A DNA stretch of 64,000 nucleotides, taken from the NCBI GenBank assembly GCA_026874595.1, contig CM049320.1, positions 37,820,714-37,884,713 of the forward strand, given 5' to 3'. The notes under the pieces are model-generated. The model searched no databases, was not told where the DNA came from, and was given only the letters and a program-made list of their open reading frames with translations. Both the position numbers and the translations under genes were made by a program. Positions 47,734 to 59,408 of this stretch are shown here, one piece after another. The first letter of the stretch is position 1, and the number at the start of each line of letters is the position of its first letter. Source of the DNA: Sipunculus nudus (Eukaryota > Annelida > Sipuncula > Golfingiida > Sipunculidae).

Positions 47734-47879
47734 ATATAAATCTTTTGGCGCGATAACCCAAAAAATATTTCACGGAACTTTACCAAACTTGGTATATGTA
47801 TAGATATGGGTAAGAGGACGACGCCTTCCATCTTGAATATATAGCTCACTTGCCAATAGTGGATGATCCATATAAATTT

Positions 47880-49385
47880 TGGGGTCACAAGGTCAAAGGT
47901 CAAGGCCACAGGAGCTATCTGTCAAAAAATTAGTTTCTGGATGATAATTCCTGCTTTTATTGATGTATTGATTTCAAATTTGACTTATATATGTCCCATT
48001 GAAAAAGCAAAACTCCAATTGATTTCGGGGTCATGAGGTCAAAGGTCAAGGTCACAGGACACATCTTTAAAAAGATTGTGGATGCATTTTCAGCCAAACA
48101 TTTCATCTCAGACCTTTCATCTTGCACATATAAGTCATCTGCCAATAGAGGAAGACCCCTATCAGTTTGAGGTCACAAGGTCAAAGGTGAAGGTCACAGG
48201 AGCCATCTGTCCAAAAATTAGTTTCTGGATGATAATTCCTGCTTTTATTGATGTATGGATTTCAAACTTGACTTGTATATGTCCCATTGGAAAAGCAAGA
48301 CCCGAATTGATTTTGGGGTCAAGGTCACAGGAAACATCTTTAAAAAGATGTGGATGCATTTTTAGCCAAACTTTCATCCCAGGTCTTCCATCTTGAATAT
48401 ATAGCTCACTTGCCAATAGTTGATAATCTATATAAATTTTGGGGTCACAAGGTCAAAGGCCAAGGCCACAGGAGCTATCTGTCCAAAAATTAGTTTCTTG
48501 ATGATAATTCCTTCTTTTAGTGATGTATGAATTTCAAACTTGACTTGTATTTGACCCATTGGAAAAGCTAAACCTGAATTGATTTTGGGGTCATGAGGTC
48601 AATGGTCAAGGTCACAGGACACATCTTTAAAAAGATTGTGGATGCATTTTCAGCCAAACATTTCATCTCAGATCTTTCATCTTGCACATATAGTTCACCT
48701 GCCAAGAGAGGAAGAACCCTATCAATTTTGAGGTCACAAGGTCAAAGGTGAAGGTCACAGGAGCCATCTGTCCAAAAATTAGTTTCTGGATGATAATTCC
48801 TGCTTTTATTGATGTATGGATTTCAAACTTGACTTGTATATGTCTCATTGGAAAAGCAAGACCCGAATTGATTTTGGGATCATGAGGTCAAAGGTCAAGG
48901 TCACAGGACACATCTTTAAAAAGACGTGGATGCATTTTCAGCCAAATAATTCATCTCAGATCTTTCATCTTGCACATATAGTTCACCTGCCAAGAGAGGA
49001 AGAACCCTATCAATTTTGAGGTCACAATGTCAAAGGTGAAGGTCACAGGAGCCATCTGTCCAAAAAAATTAGTTCCCGAGATGAAAATTCAAGCTTGGAT
49101 TAATATATGGATTTCAAACCAGCCTTGTATATGGCCTATCAATAAATCTAGACCTCTATTGATTTATATATAAAAGTGGATGATCAATATCAATTTAGGG
49201 GTCACAGAGTCAAAGGTCAAGGCCACAGGAGCCATATGTCAAAAAATTAGTTTCTGGATGATAATTCCTGCTTTTATTGATGTATAGATTTCAAACTTGA
49301 TTTATATATGTCCCACTGAAAAAGCAAGACCCCAATTGATTTTGGGGTCATGAGGTCAAAGGTCAAGGTCACAGGACCAACATCT
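47880..49385 (+). repeat. Tandem dimeric core repeat with AGGTCA clusters
   Basis: The (C/G)AAGG(T/C)CACA landmark starts at 47901, 48047, 48189, 48320, 48461, 48607, 48750, 48896, 49038, 49218 and 49364. Steps are 146, 142, 131, 141, 146, 143, 146, 142, 180 and 146 bp. Two half-unit types alternate: one followed by ACACATCTTTAAAAAGA, one by GCCATCTGTCCAAAAATTAG, so the true unit is about 289 bp. The 131 step reflects loss of a 13-bp GAGGTCAAAGG-type segment. The 180 step has extra sequence. Confidence 0.93.
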
Positions 49386-49534
49386 TCAAAAAGATTGTGG
49401 ATTGATAGATGGAAGAAACAATAATTGCTTGCCAAGTGTCAGTATATGCTGCTAAAAATGGTGGCCTATTCTTAAAGGGGGGGCCTACTATGTCTGGGGA
49501 TACTCTGGCACCTGCGGTGCCAAGAAATATCTAG

Positions 49535-49940
49535 TTCAGTATATGAAAATCATTTGTTTTATCATTTATATTCTTACAACTACATAGTTTTGATTAACAA
49601 TTATTGTAACTGGTCTCTCCTTGCATCAGTATTTTTGCCGGATATTCCATTATGGATTTTTATTGAAATACGTAAATAAACACACCACCACTATTAGCCT
49701 CCTTCTGTATATAGATTTATATCGGGGGGGGGGGGGGGGGGGGATTTAACAACAAGAATGATATGATGTATGGCTTTAATACCATTAGAACAACATCACG
49801 GTAAAAAATAGCTTCATCATATAAATATATGTCAGTAGATTTTGTTATTGCTGACATAGTCATCTCTACAAATTCAAGTCGAAGTGTAGACACCGCTTAG
49901 GTTGAATGATCAAATTTAAAAGCAATAAAAATCGTGGTGG

Positions 49941-49993
<53 letters not shown>

Positions 49994-50102
49994 CATCCAA
50001 ATCCCTCCGTTCCTCATTACTGACGTTCATATAGGTTGGTGATGCCGTATTTATGGTTGGCCGTATTATCTGACGATTGAAGTTTCATTTTTTTTTTTCC
50101 AG
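49535..50102. other. Unassigned DNA with G-run and TA tract
   Basis: A 20-G run at 49724-49743 and a (TA)n tract at 49943-49992. The right edge is the acceptor of the candidate gene. Confidence 0.5.
49943..49992. repeat. (TA)n microsatellite
   Basis: 25 dinucleotides. Confidence 0.97.
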
Positions 50103-50188
50103 TAATGAACTGCCGGTAGATGGCAGCAGCATGGAAAAAGTACCTTCAGCCAGGCCAGGAAAACTATTAACCAGACCTGAAACGCTAG
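50103..50188 (+). CDS. Unrecognised gene, candidate exon A
   Basis: A strong acceptor (T-run then CCAG) precedes the frame SNELPVDGSSMEKVPSARPG KLLTRPETL, ending at CGCTAG|GTTTCA in phase 1. Basic and Pro/Ser-rich, no domain recognised. The phase fits exon B at 50337. The upstream part of the gene, if real, lies left of the TA tract and was not found. Confidence 0.35.
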
Positions 50189-50336
50189 GTTTCATACCTA
50201 CTATAGTCGACCGAACTCGTTGTGTGAGGGTGTGGGTGCGTTGGTATGTACATGCATGTACATTGCATAAAATGCCTGACTTTTTTCCTGTCTATATGAT
50301 TTCTTTGGTGTTAAAATATCTCAAAACATTGAACAG

Positions 50337-50407
50337 CTGGAGAACCTGCACGGCGACAAGGGAAAGTCAAACGAGTTTTGGAGCTGATCTTCAGAGAAAA
50401 TCCTGTA
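50337..50407 (+). CDS. Unrecognised gene, candidate exon B
   Basis: Flanked by CATTGAACAG and a consensus donor GTAAGT. The frame that continues from exon A reads GEPARRQGKVKRVLELIFRE NPV with no stop, while the other two frames close. It ends in phase 0. Confidence 0.4.
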
Positions 50408-50460
50408 GTAAGTGAGTGCTCTCCTACCCAATGTTTTGTTTCCTACTATCATCCAACAAG

Positions 50461-50733
50461 CGTTACTTATCTGTAAGCTTTTCGGACAAATGTACCCCTG
50501 CCACCAAAATCTCTCCGAAGACAGAATCGTGCCTTGAAGTCTCTCTCTCTCACGATGAAACTCTGTGTCGGCGGCGGGACCGTGCTCAAACCAAAGTATC
50601 TCCCGATTTTGTCTGTGGATACAATAATAAATGTCTGCATGTGTATCAGTACTTCTCCAGTATGCCTATAGATATATACGCTGTTTACGATATTTATCCT
50701 AAATGTTATTCTGACATTATTTTTATTTTATAA
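50461..50733 (+). CDS. Unrecognised gene, candidate terminal exon C
   Basis: The acceptor TATCATCCAACAAG is followed in phase 0 by RYLSVSFSDKCTPATKISPK, then CLEVSLSHDETLCRRRDRAQ and SPDFVCGYNNKCLHVYQYF to a TAA. Cys-rich with a tribasic RRR that could be a processing site, so a secreted peptide precursor is conceivable but not shown. An AATAAA inside the frame at 50626-50631 argues that transcription might end earlier. Confidence rests on phase compatibility with A and B. Confidence 0.3.
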   Translation, partial: RYLSVSFSDKCTPATKISPKTESCLEVSLSHDETLCRRRDRAQTKVSPDFVCGYNNKCLHVYQYFSSMPIDIYAVYDIYPKCYSDIIFIL

Positions 50734-53383
50734 TATAACATTTTTGATTGAGCTTAATCCTGTATGCGCAAATTCAAGGGTGTCCTTTTTATTCTGCTGT
50801 AGAAGTATGAAAATAATTTACCAGTAGACGACTCTCGTGCCTCTCGTGCCGCTGTCGTTTGTCAAGGTTATGAATATCAACACGCAACTACTACAGATCA
50901 TCTCGGATGTGCTATGTCCTGAAAAAATAAGCACTTAATGTGCGATATATCCAAAATGTCTTTTTAAAAACATGTATCCCTTTACTTGAACAACAAATAT
51001 CCCTTGCATTTAAATTGTCTTTCCAATATATATCAGGCTCTGGCGGTTGAGCAAATTACTCAAAGCAAGGAGATCATTAGTTCGAATCTAAACTGAGGCG
51101 GCCATCGGTCTACTGCCTTAACATCCAGGGCCCGCAGGCGTAATGGTTACCGGGCCTGGTTAACACCAGGATATAGAAAAATAGAGGAAGCGTGTGCTTC
51201 TGCTGTGATTCTGCAGATACACAGATATAGTCAATCAAGTATTAGACATATATAAAATATGTATATGACACCAATAGTCTTCAGGAACTGATAAAACTAT
51301 TGTATTTTCTAGCTTATCCAGGTAACTCATTTCACTGGCATTCGTGTTCCGTTTAACAACTTACACTTATCTTAATCTACCACTTATAGGACGACCTGAT
51401 TGCGCACCCAATCCCTTGGGTATTTTTTTTCTTGCCAAACACCTCTGCACGTTTCACCCTCGCTTGTCTGTAAAGAACACATTGTGATATTTTAAAATAA
51501 TGATGGGGTCAAATATCCCGCATGCATCCAAGTCATAATATTAAGGTAACCCAGGTATTATGAAACTTGTTTTCATTTACACGTATATATTTACAGAAGC
51601 AGGTCTGGTTTAAAAGAACACCCCTAGATGGCAGTATAGTCACTGTTACAGGCACTGAGACACCCTTCTGCCAGATGTCATTTTTACTAAAAACGAAACT
51701 TTTCAAGTTAAGCACCGTTGAGACTAGTCTTTAAATTTATTAAATTTCAATGGAAACACCTTCTGTTTACATTCCACATGCTTATAAAATGATACTTATT
51801 CCGTGAAGTCCAAAAACACCCATGTTGCTGTAACTTGCCTAGAACGATTCTTATTAAACGGACTACATTATGCCCCCTTCACCACATTTATAGCTACGCC
51901 ATATCTGTGTGTAGAAGGCCCGGTGCATTGTGTGATTCAGATTTTGAAGCCCACAATCCCAAACCAGCAGAGTCGTACTCTTGTGAGTCCGAGTCTGCGC
52001 AGTGTGGCACTGAGATGAACAGATTTTATTTAGGGGTTTTGATGCCTTCAATTAATCTGGCCGAGGAACTAGAAGAACCATTCAATCTGATAATTTGCAT
52101 TCCTTAAAGATATAAAAAATTAAAGGATTCAAATGTTGTATAAGTTATTAATGTTGAAATAAGACCATAACGATGCAAATGTTATGAGAATAACATTGGT
52201 CTAATGAGACCTGTATTTACGAAATTTCGAAAGCTAACAGGAAATTAAAGTTGCTGAACACAATTTGATAGGGTTAGGTAATTGCAACAAAATACGGGAG
52301 AGTTATTAATATTCATCGAAGAAAATCAACATTGGCGACTGCATGCAGTTTTATCGTAATCATATAATCCTGTTATAATTACTTATATAGTTCATATCGA
52401 TGTTTATCTTTATATGTTTTTAAACCAGTCAAAGCTGAGAGCTATTTAGTAGACTATCCTTATATCCTTATATCCGTCAATGGGTGTATGTAATGTATAA
52501 AGACACACACATATATATATTTATGTGTATGCCCTGATCGACCGATGGTACAAGGTCATCCATGTCTCGGTGAACCAGATTAGCCCTCGGTGCGTGTAAC
52601 ATATATATTTCACCATTTCCAGTTTGTTTTATATACCACATACATACTCAGACGAGTTCAGAGTCTATCAGTGTTTGTCTGTCCAGTTATTTGATTTTTA
52701 TGTACAACATGACTCAGCAATATAGCGTACTTGATTAATAGAACACTGCCGCATATGGTATGCATAACACTTCTTTTCAGGGGAAATATTAATACATTAG
52801 GCTAATTAAGGTACCAACATGACATTCAAAACAGAGAAGGCGCTGTCAACAAGGCAGCAATTATACCATTAACCAAATTAATATGTAACCACACACAGAC
52901 AGAGACCCGACACAATGAACGGAACTGAACAATTTAGATTATTATAACACATAAACGGCCCTCAGTTGTCTTTGTGTATAAGCATTTAACATGTTTCTTC
53001 CAATTAGAAAATAATTCATACATGATCCCGCGAGATTCACCTTTGCAGCACATCGTTATATTCTTTTGTCGAAATGATGGGTCCATACAACATAAGGCAC
53101 ATGAAGATGCATTCATCTTAATTTTCTAATTAAATATAACATCATTTCCATTTATTGCAAGCCCCAAGGCTCTAACGAAATATGCGCCATCTGTGTAAGG
53201 CTTGGTTTACCATAAAGCAAAGGACGCAACCATTTATTTATTTTTTTAATTGTGTAGGAACGAAAGAAGAAATAAGGAAGAATTAAGTAGAAGAAATAAT
53301 CCCGATCTGAATGTAAACAAATTCCCAGGGTACGTCGTGGTCGTCACACCCACACCGCTGTTAACGATTCGTATTTTTTACAG
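50734..53383. other. Unassigned DNA
   Basis: A tRNA-like stretch near 51043-51105 (GGCTCTGGCGGTTGAG, later TTAGTTCGAATCT) could be a SINE head, but no second copy was found. A Cys-containing open frame at about 51843-51983 followed by GTGAGT is a weak exon candidate. Otherwise nothing. Confidence 0.35.
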
Positions 53384-54095
53384 GAAGTGCGATGCCCACC
53401 ATGCCGGTGCGAGGACTCTGGGACATGGACTGTAAGGACAATCTTAGACCTTGATTCATATCCCAGAAAATGTTCCGCCTGGATCCAAAATCTTGCATCT
53501 GGAGTGTAATCTAACCAAGACTTTTCGCAGCAGCAAAACGTACTACCGCAAATAAAAGCACTGTTAGCAAGTCAAAACCGGATCCGGAACGTGTTGTATC
53601 TCGGATACGTTTCCCGGAAGTTCAATCTCCGCTTGTCCCATAATAAAGTCAGCTTTATACCAGAACACTAAGCAAGAATGTCATATGTTAAAGTCCTACA
53701 CGTCAACAACAATCTAATTAATTATACTTCCAACATCGGTTTATGGACTACTAATATTGAAAACCTCTTGATATCCAAAAACATAATCGTGACAATCCCA
53801 CGTGACATGAGGCCTCTTCCAAAACTCAAAGACATTGACCTTAGCAACAATCGAATCGAAGTGGTATCAGCTCATCACAAAGTCATCGGATATTAAAGCC
53901 ACTGCGCATGCTCCGTGCTTCAACGATGACTGCCCTGTGAATAAAATATGGGAAAATGCCTCGATGGAACAAAATGGACATGCACATCCGATTACCAACC
54001 GCTGCGTCATAGGGTACCATTCTCGTAACTACGGGTACCCTTGCTGTCATGTTGTATATCATTTTTATACGAGATATACGCCGGCATGCGAATGA
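53384..54095 (+). pseudogene. Leucine-rich-repeat protein, broken
   Basis: After a TTTTTTACAG acceptor the frame begins with an LRR N-terminal cap (CPPCRCEDSGTWTV). LRR segments follow: IKALLASQNRIRNV, FNLRLSHNKVSFIP, VKVLHVNNNLI and LPKLKDIDLSNNRIEVV. Two in-frame TAA codons (53507-53509 and 53669-53671) interrupt it, and a third stop ends that frame at 53896. A C-terminal Cys-containing stretch (CFNDDCPVNKIWENAS) is in the +1 frame up to 54095. The layout resembles the ectodomain of secreted LRR or Toll-type receptors. No TIR domain or membrane segment follows. Stops plus a frameshift make it a pseudogene unless there are assembly errors. Confidence 0.6.
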
Positions 54096-55539
54096 AAGGC
54101 AGACTAGTCGCGCCAGTGTACTTTTATTAAAACGGATTCTACACTCCCAATCTGGACTGTGAATCTGTATTTTCTGTTTTGATAGTTTTTCAACAAAGCG
54201 TCTAGCGTAAATGGTAAATAGGAGGCAAAAGAAAACGTCATAGAATTGGAGAATGAAAGTTACTGTGACTTCTGAGTCAAGATTTTCTGTTGTGGTGGAA
54301 TACCTGAAAACAAATGTTTATGTGTTTAAAAACCCTGCTAGAGAGTCAGCAGTAAAGTCAATCAACTCAAAACAAAACGTTTTTAAAGTTCCAGCTATTG
54401 TCAATTGTATAGATTTATTTTTTTTATCATTTATCGTTTTCTATGAGTCTGACATTTTTTTAATTATTTAAAACCATTATACCTTTGAAAAACAGTAGAC
54501 CCGCGTCCTTTAAAAATAAATAAAGATACGATGAAAATATAAGCAAAAAGAAAATAAACCCAAAACGCTAATTTCTTTAAGAAAACAAGGACACGTGGAT
54601 ACATGTGTTTTTTTCTAATTTTTGGTGGAAGTGACCGCCTCCTGTTTTGATTGCTGATTTGTCTAATTATTAACCTTATATTGTAGACTTCCATTTCGGT
54701 TTGGGACTTCTTTCTAGGGCGGTAGCATCCGCTTCCTGTCATTTATTTTATATCCTGGTTTTATCAATGCCCGATGGCTACCGCACCTACAGTTCCTGAT
54801 CGTCCTGCAAGCACTTGATGCAACTGTTCAAATTGTTTTGGAAAATTGATATGTGCATGGTCTCCAGTGATGCATAATTGTATCCTCGGTAGACGACGAA
54901 TATAAGCTTGCGGTTTCGCAGGAAATTTGTCTTCTTTTTTCCAGCTTAAATTATATTGACAAATAAATACATAATATAAATAAAGAATTAATACAAAATT
55001 ATTTTTTAAATATAGTTAGATTTGCGCCCAAAGAGAATATATACCCTTTCATAAAAACCAGCAAGTAAATTATGAAAGGCAGTAACATATTAACAGAACC
55101 CAAATTATTCATACTTAAGAAGAATCACATATGTTTTTGCAATAACTCTAACGATTGTAGACAAGGAATAAGAAAATCCCCAAATGTTGGTTTACTATAT
55201 CTCCGCCAGATGGCGAGAGGCATTATTCTTTACTCAGCCTATATTCAAGCAAAACGTTCTGAACACATTTTGTTGACACTTTGAAGAAAGCAACAAAGAA
55301 ACAATCCATTAAATAGGGGGGTCACATGGAGCACCATAAAAAAATAAAGTCAACGGATTCTGTCCCATTGTTACGACTAGCTATTTTATCAGAATAGAGC
55401 CAGCAAGTGGCTTTGTACTAGAGCTGACCTGGGATTGGGTTATTGAACCGTGATAGGCGTGTAGACCTACACTGGAGGGAGCCAATATAGGTAAGCAGTA
55501 GGTGGGTAGGCCCTATAAAGAATAAATATGTTTTTACAT

Positions 55540-55595
<56 letters not shown>

Positions 55596-56063
55596 TATAT
55601 ATTTCAGCCAATGAAAAACATAATTTTTTTGTTTTTCACTCACGTGAATAAAATTCAGCGCAATTTTTTTATTTTACTATTTACAGGTTATATACAAGTA
55701 TTCGGGGGGAGGGAGAGGGAGTGTCCCCCTCGCATATTGATAACATTTTTAAATATGCAATGTAAGGAGGACATTTTGAGGTACCTTTCACAAAGACCTT
55801 CTATCGTATTAACATCTTTGCATAAAAGGTAGTCAAACTTAAGGGGATGGGGTTCACTTTTGGCCGGTTTAATATTTATATTTCTTTAAAATTAGCTAGG
55901 ATATTAATTGGGAAGTCCAAACATGCACTCGTTTGTAACATGTTGATGTATATATGGTAGAAATGTGTATCTACATTTATATCTTCCAAACAATTATCGT
56001 TAAAATGTAATCCTTACGGATTTATATATGGAAAATGAGTCGCATATTACACTTTGCATTTTA
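54096..56063. other. Unassigned DNA
   Basis: No exon supported; (TA)n at 55544-55592. Confidence 0.4.
55544..55592. repeat. (TA)n microsatellite
   Basis: About 24 dinucleotides. Confidence 0.97.
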
Positions 56064-56231
56064 CCGGCTTCTTTGGCCTAGGCAGAGCGCCAGACTACAG
56101 AAGACAGATCGTGAGTTCAAGTTGGCCTATAAGCCGAAGAGCCGTGAGAGTTTTCACGGTCGACGCCAACCAAACTAAGCTCTAACTAAGCGGACGATCG
56201 GGAGAATGCGCTTCGGGGAGGGGGTCCTCCG
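56064..56231 (+). repeat. tRNA-derived SINE-like copy
   Basis: CCGGCTTCTTTGGCCTAGGC with an A-box-like TGGCCTAGGCAG, then GTGAGTTCAAGTT as B-box, a hairpin-capable CCGTGAGAGTTTTCACGG, and a tail GAGAATGCGCTTCGGGGAG. Same family as 15650-15798 (-). Confidence 0.55.
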
Positions 56232-57086
56232 TGTTTTGACTCAGCATAGTGTATTTGAATGCTATCTTAATTAATGCAGCAAATCACAGATCTATTCATT
56301 TTCATCCACAATTTATAAATTGGAAAGTAAAAAACTGTGGATAACTTAATAACTTAATTGATAGGGAATAAATAGGATCTCTGAAAAAAAATATAATTAA
56401 TTGCAAATAACTGGGAAAAAATAAATAAAATGAGAGATGTTTCAGTTCTATGGGAGGGGGGCGCGGCCTCCCCCCCCCCCCCCCCCCCTGAATCCGCAAC
56501 TGAAGGAGAGATGAACTGCTGACAGAAAGACTGTGGAAATGTTGACAGATCTTTTAATGTCTTAATAACAAAACAGCTCCTACTTAAACGGTATACGAAA
56601 ATATGTTACCCGGAAAATCGGTGACAGAAATAGGTTTCGTTACCCATGGTTTCACATGCAGAAACAGTGGTCGAATTATTACAATAAAACAAATCCTACT
56701 GTAATTTGAGGGTTCGGGCGTGGTAAAAAAAGCGTTATTTCGCTTTAAAAATTTCCGATACACGTCCCCCTGCCACCAAACTATCCCCGCGGATTTCATT
56801 GTACTTAGTAGAATTGGATCACAAGCACTTGATAAGGACTTATGGTTCGTGTGTACAGCTGTGGTCACCTGTCACTAATCGATCCCTTGGGTAGTTTCTC
56901 TAAGTGATAAGGAGCGCCACCTTTTATCGAAAGAAAAATTGACATTGAGACAAGCGACAGATGGCGCCGTTATTGTTTTTTGTTTTATTATTATATCTAC
57001 TTTCCCTTTTCTTCCGAATGGTGGCGATCTGCTGTCAGAGATAATTGGGCTCTAAGGAAGCACAACGTGGTCATACAATCTTTCGT

Positions 57087-57124
<38 letters not shown>

Positions 57125-57471
57125 ACGCATGATGTGTTTCCGTCGAATGCCCGTGGTTTGGGCAAGTTGTTGAACATTACACAATGATGAGACATGCATG
57201 GCGCACGATATAGAAGCTGTAAAAATACCTCGTCCCGGATATCCTGGTTATCGTGTAACAGTTAATTGACAGCCGCCAGGTGCGTGCGACATCTGCCAGC
57301 AACGATTACCGCCCAGGGTGTGCTGTAAGGTGGTATTCTATTCATAAGTTGGATAATGCAAAATTCTTTATAATTATCTATGTCTTTTTTTTATGTACTG
57401 AATACATCTCAGTTTAGAAGCCTCGGCTGGCTGATCCATAAGACTAATGCCGTATCCCTGGTTATATAATT
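56232..57471. other. Unassigned DNA with homopolymers
   Basis: A 19-C run at 56470-56488 and a 34-T run at 57088-57121; no exon supported. Confidence 0.45.
57088..57121. repeat. Poly(T) run, 34 bases
   Basis: Uninterrupted T homopolymer. It could be the A-tail of a retroposed sequence on the minus strand, but no source sequence is visible to its left on that strand. Confidence 0.9.
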
Positions 57472-57615
57472 TTCAGGGGATTGCGGATGGTAAATGTAAT
57501 CACCCCATCCCCACCTCCACTATTCAGAGAATATTATTTATATATTGCAATGAAATATATTAATAAATCATAGACTTTGGTTCCCGCTACAGTTACTCAT
57601 ATTTCCTCGAAAACT
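57472..57615 (+). mobile_element. G/C-tract MITE-like element, partial copy
   Basis: AGGGGATTGCGGATGGTAAA, then TGTAATCACCCCATCCCCAC and CTATTCAGAGAATATTATTT follow the middle of the 13014 and 24751 copies in order. The 5' end is missing. Confidence 0.5.
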
Positions 57616-58359
57616 TTTTTAAGAAAAAGGCTAGTTAGGCGTGAGAACGATGCGTTACCTTGCGAGGACAACCTGCGAGGACATTCAGTTTATGTCATGT
57701 CTCCGTGTCATAGAGAGGACCTACTAATTAGCATATCAAGCACACTTGGTTTAAACATATTTATATATAACAGGATTACAAAAGTAGACAATCAGGCTAA
57801 TGTACATGCTTTCATGTAGATATACATTAACACAAGATTATATAAGACATCACGGTACAAGTAAAAGTACATAATGTATGTGAAGAAATAAAATGTTTAG
57901 ATTAATATTGTAATTCTATGTAAATTCATAATCTTTACCAAAATGAAACAAGACACAAGCAATACGATTGGAAAGAAATCAATGAATAATGTATTAATAT
58001 AATGATGTAAAATGCTCTCTCGATACAATATGTGCAAAGCACAAAATACAAACGATTAACATATTTTTACATATATTTACACTGGATGGAAAGATTAATT
58101 ATTTTATCATGTAAAACGTTTTGTGTCTATTAAAACTTTAGAACCAAGCTGCTCATAGCTTTTCTTAAAAGATCAGAGGGTATACCTATCATGTAGATAA
58201 GAAAATATATTAGTTTTTTTTTCTTGTTTAATCCTGGAAGCCATGGTATACAAGGCTCTAATTCTAACTTCTCAGGATCTAAATAAGATCTGATACCGCT
58301 AAACAGTTTGGAAAACCAGTTTAAACATATTATCGAGCACCCGGTTGCAAAGTCTGTTA
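57616..58359. other. Unassigned DNA
   Basis: AT-rich, no exon or repeat supported. Confidence 0.4.
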
Positions 58360-58496
58360 TTCTACGTTTTAATATATTTCCTTTGCTATATTTGAATATT
58401 ATTCTCTATATGGTGGGGGGATGATTATATTGACCCCCCCCCCTTGCCAAAACGTGGCGGGATATATAACCCCTATCCCCTTATATTGACGCCCCT
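58360..58496 (-). mobile_element. G/C-tract MITE-like element, inverted copy
   Basis: On the minus strand it starts AGGGGCGTCAATATAAGGGG at 58496, then TATATCCCGCCACGTTTTGG and a C/G tract, GTCAATATAATCATCCCCCC, in the same order as copies 1 and 2. The 3' part fades out. Confidence 0.6.
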
Positions 58497-59329
58497 GCCA
58501 CCAGCCGAAGGCAGTGTACGCAAAGGCCGATAGGTTATTCATTTTTCAGACAAATATGATTGAAGTGAACCGTCGAGTGGGGGTAAACAAGAAGAGTATT
58601 GTAGATGGTATATACGTATACTTGACTGGAAGCCGCTTAATATTGAGGGGCGCAGCCTTATTGTGAACCATCTGCAGGTGCGAGACTCGCTCTGCATGCA
58701 GGAAACCCAGCCAGAACTGAATAGCAGTAATGCAGGCGAGATATGACTCTGGCACAAATAAGACCAAAAGCACGCATCAGTTATGAGAAAACGCTGGAAG
58801 CTATACGGCGGAGCTCGAGAAAAAGGCCGCACGACATATTCTATTGGCATAATCATGCATTAAAGATTCCGATTAATCTTAACACCGAGGTGCTTAATGG
58901 AAATTTGAAAAGGGAGAGTGCAGCCACCAGCGCTCATAGACTCATTGTCAGTCCTCCGCAGACGGGGCATAGATCCAACAGGCATAACTTTAAGTCTTAT
59001 CGGTATTCCATTTAGGTATGTTGCAATTTATCCATGATATTACATCCAAAATATACAATGCTGTAGGCTGAACTGGACAGTGCTAAACTCACCCGGTTGA
59101 CTACTTTTTATTTTTTTTTCAGTGTCATACTCATGAAAAAAAAACAATCATCTGCAGATATTATACGAGATAGGGGATGTGAATATAAAGTGACCAACAC
59201 AGGACCTAAAACGGATCTTTTGGGAACTTCGTACAACAAATAACATAGGTCTGATTTTCTATTGTCTACCGTCGACAATAAGGACTTGGAAACGGTTTGT
59301 GTGACACAAAGTGAACCATACATGTCAAA

Positions 59330-59408
<79 letters not shown>

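Larger units (their letters stand above)
47661..49534 (+). mobile_element. Non-autonomous Helitron-like (pearl-type) element
   Basis: The 5' end follows A|T target logic: A at 47660, then TCCCCAGAAAAAGTCGGGGG, a hairpin-capable start. A (CCG)n microsatellite follows at 47703-47733, then tandem ~289-bp core repeats to about 49380. The 3' end has a perfect GGCACC-TGC-GGTGCC hairpin (49507-49521), nine bases, then CTAG (49531-49534) followed by T. TC start, hairpin, CTRR end and A/T insertion point are the Helitron marks. The order 5' end, microsatellite, tandem core, 3' end matches the pearl elements known from bivalves. GTATCCCC / GGGGATAC near both ends are also inverted. No Rep/helicase is coded, so it would depend on other copies. 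Confidence 0.7.

Noticed and set aside
47652-48416. Frames rich in TFDLVT / VKVTG and poly-Arg
   Set aside because: They are readings of the AGGTCA tandem core and of the CCG microsatellite, repeated unit by unit.
51043-51105. tRNA-like stretch with TTAGTTCGAATCT
   Set aside because: It lacks a foldable acceptor stem and no second copy was seen, so neither a tRNA gene nor a SINE can be claimed.
51843-51983. Cys-containing frame (CPLHHIYSYAISVCRRPGAL) followed by GTGAGT
   Set aside because: The acceptor is weak, two frames are open at once, and no neighbouring exon in a matching phase was found.
58539-59015. Opposed 90-105 residue frames on both strands
   Set aside because: They overlap each other antisense, and neither shows a domain or a splice context.
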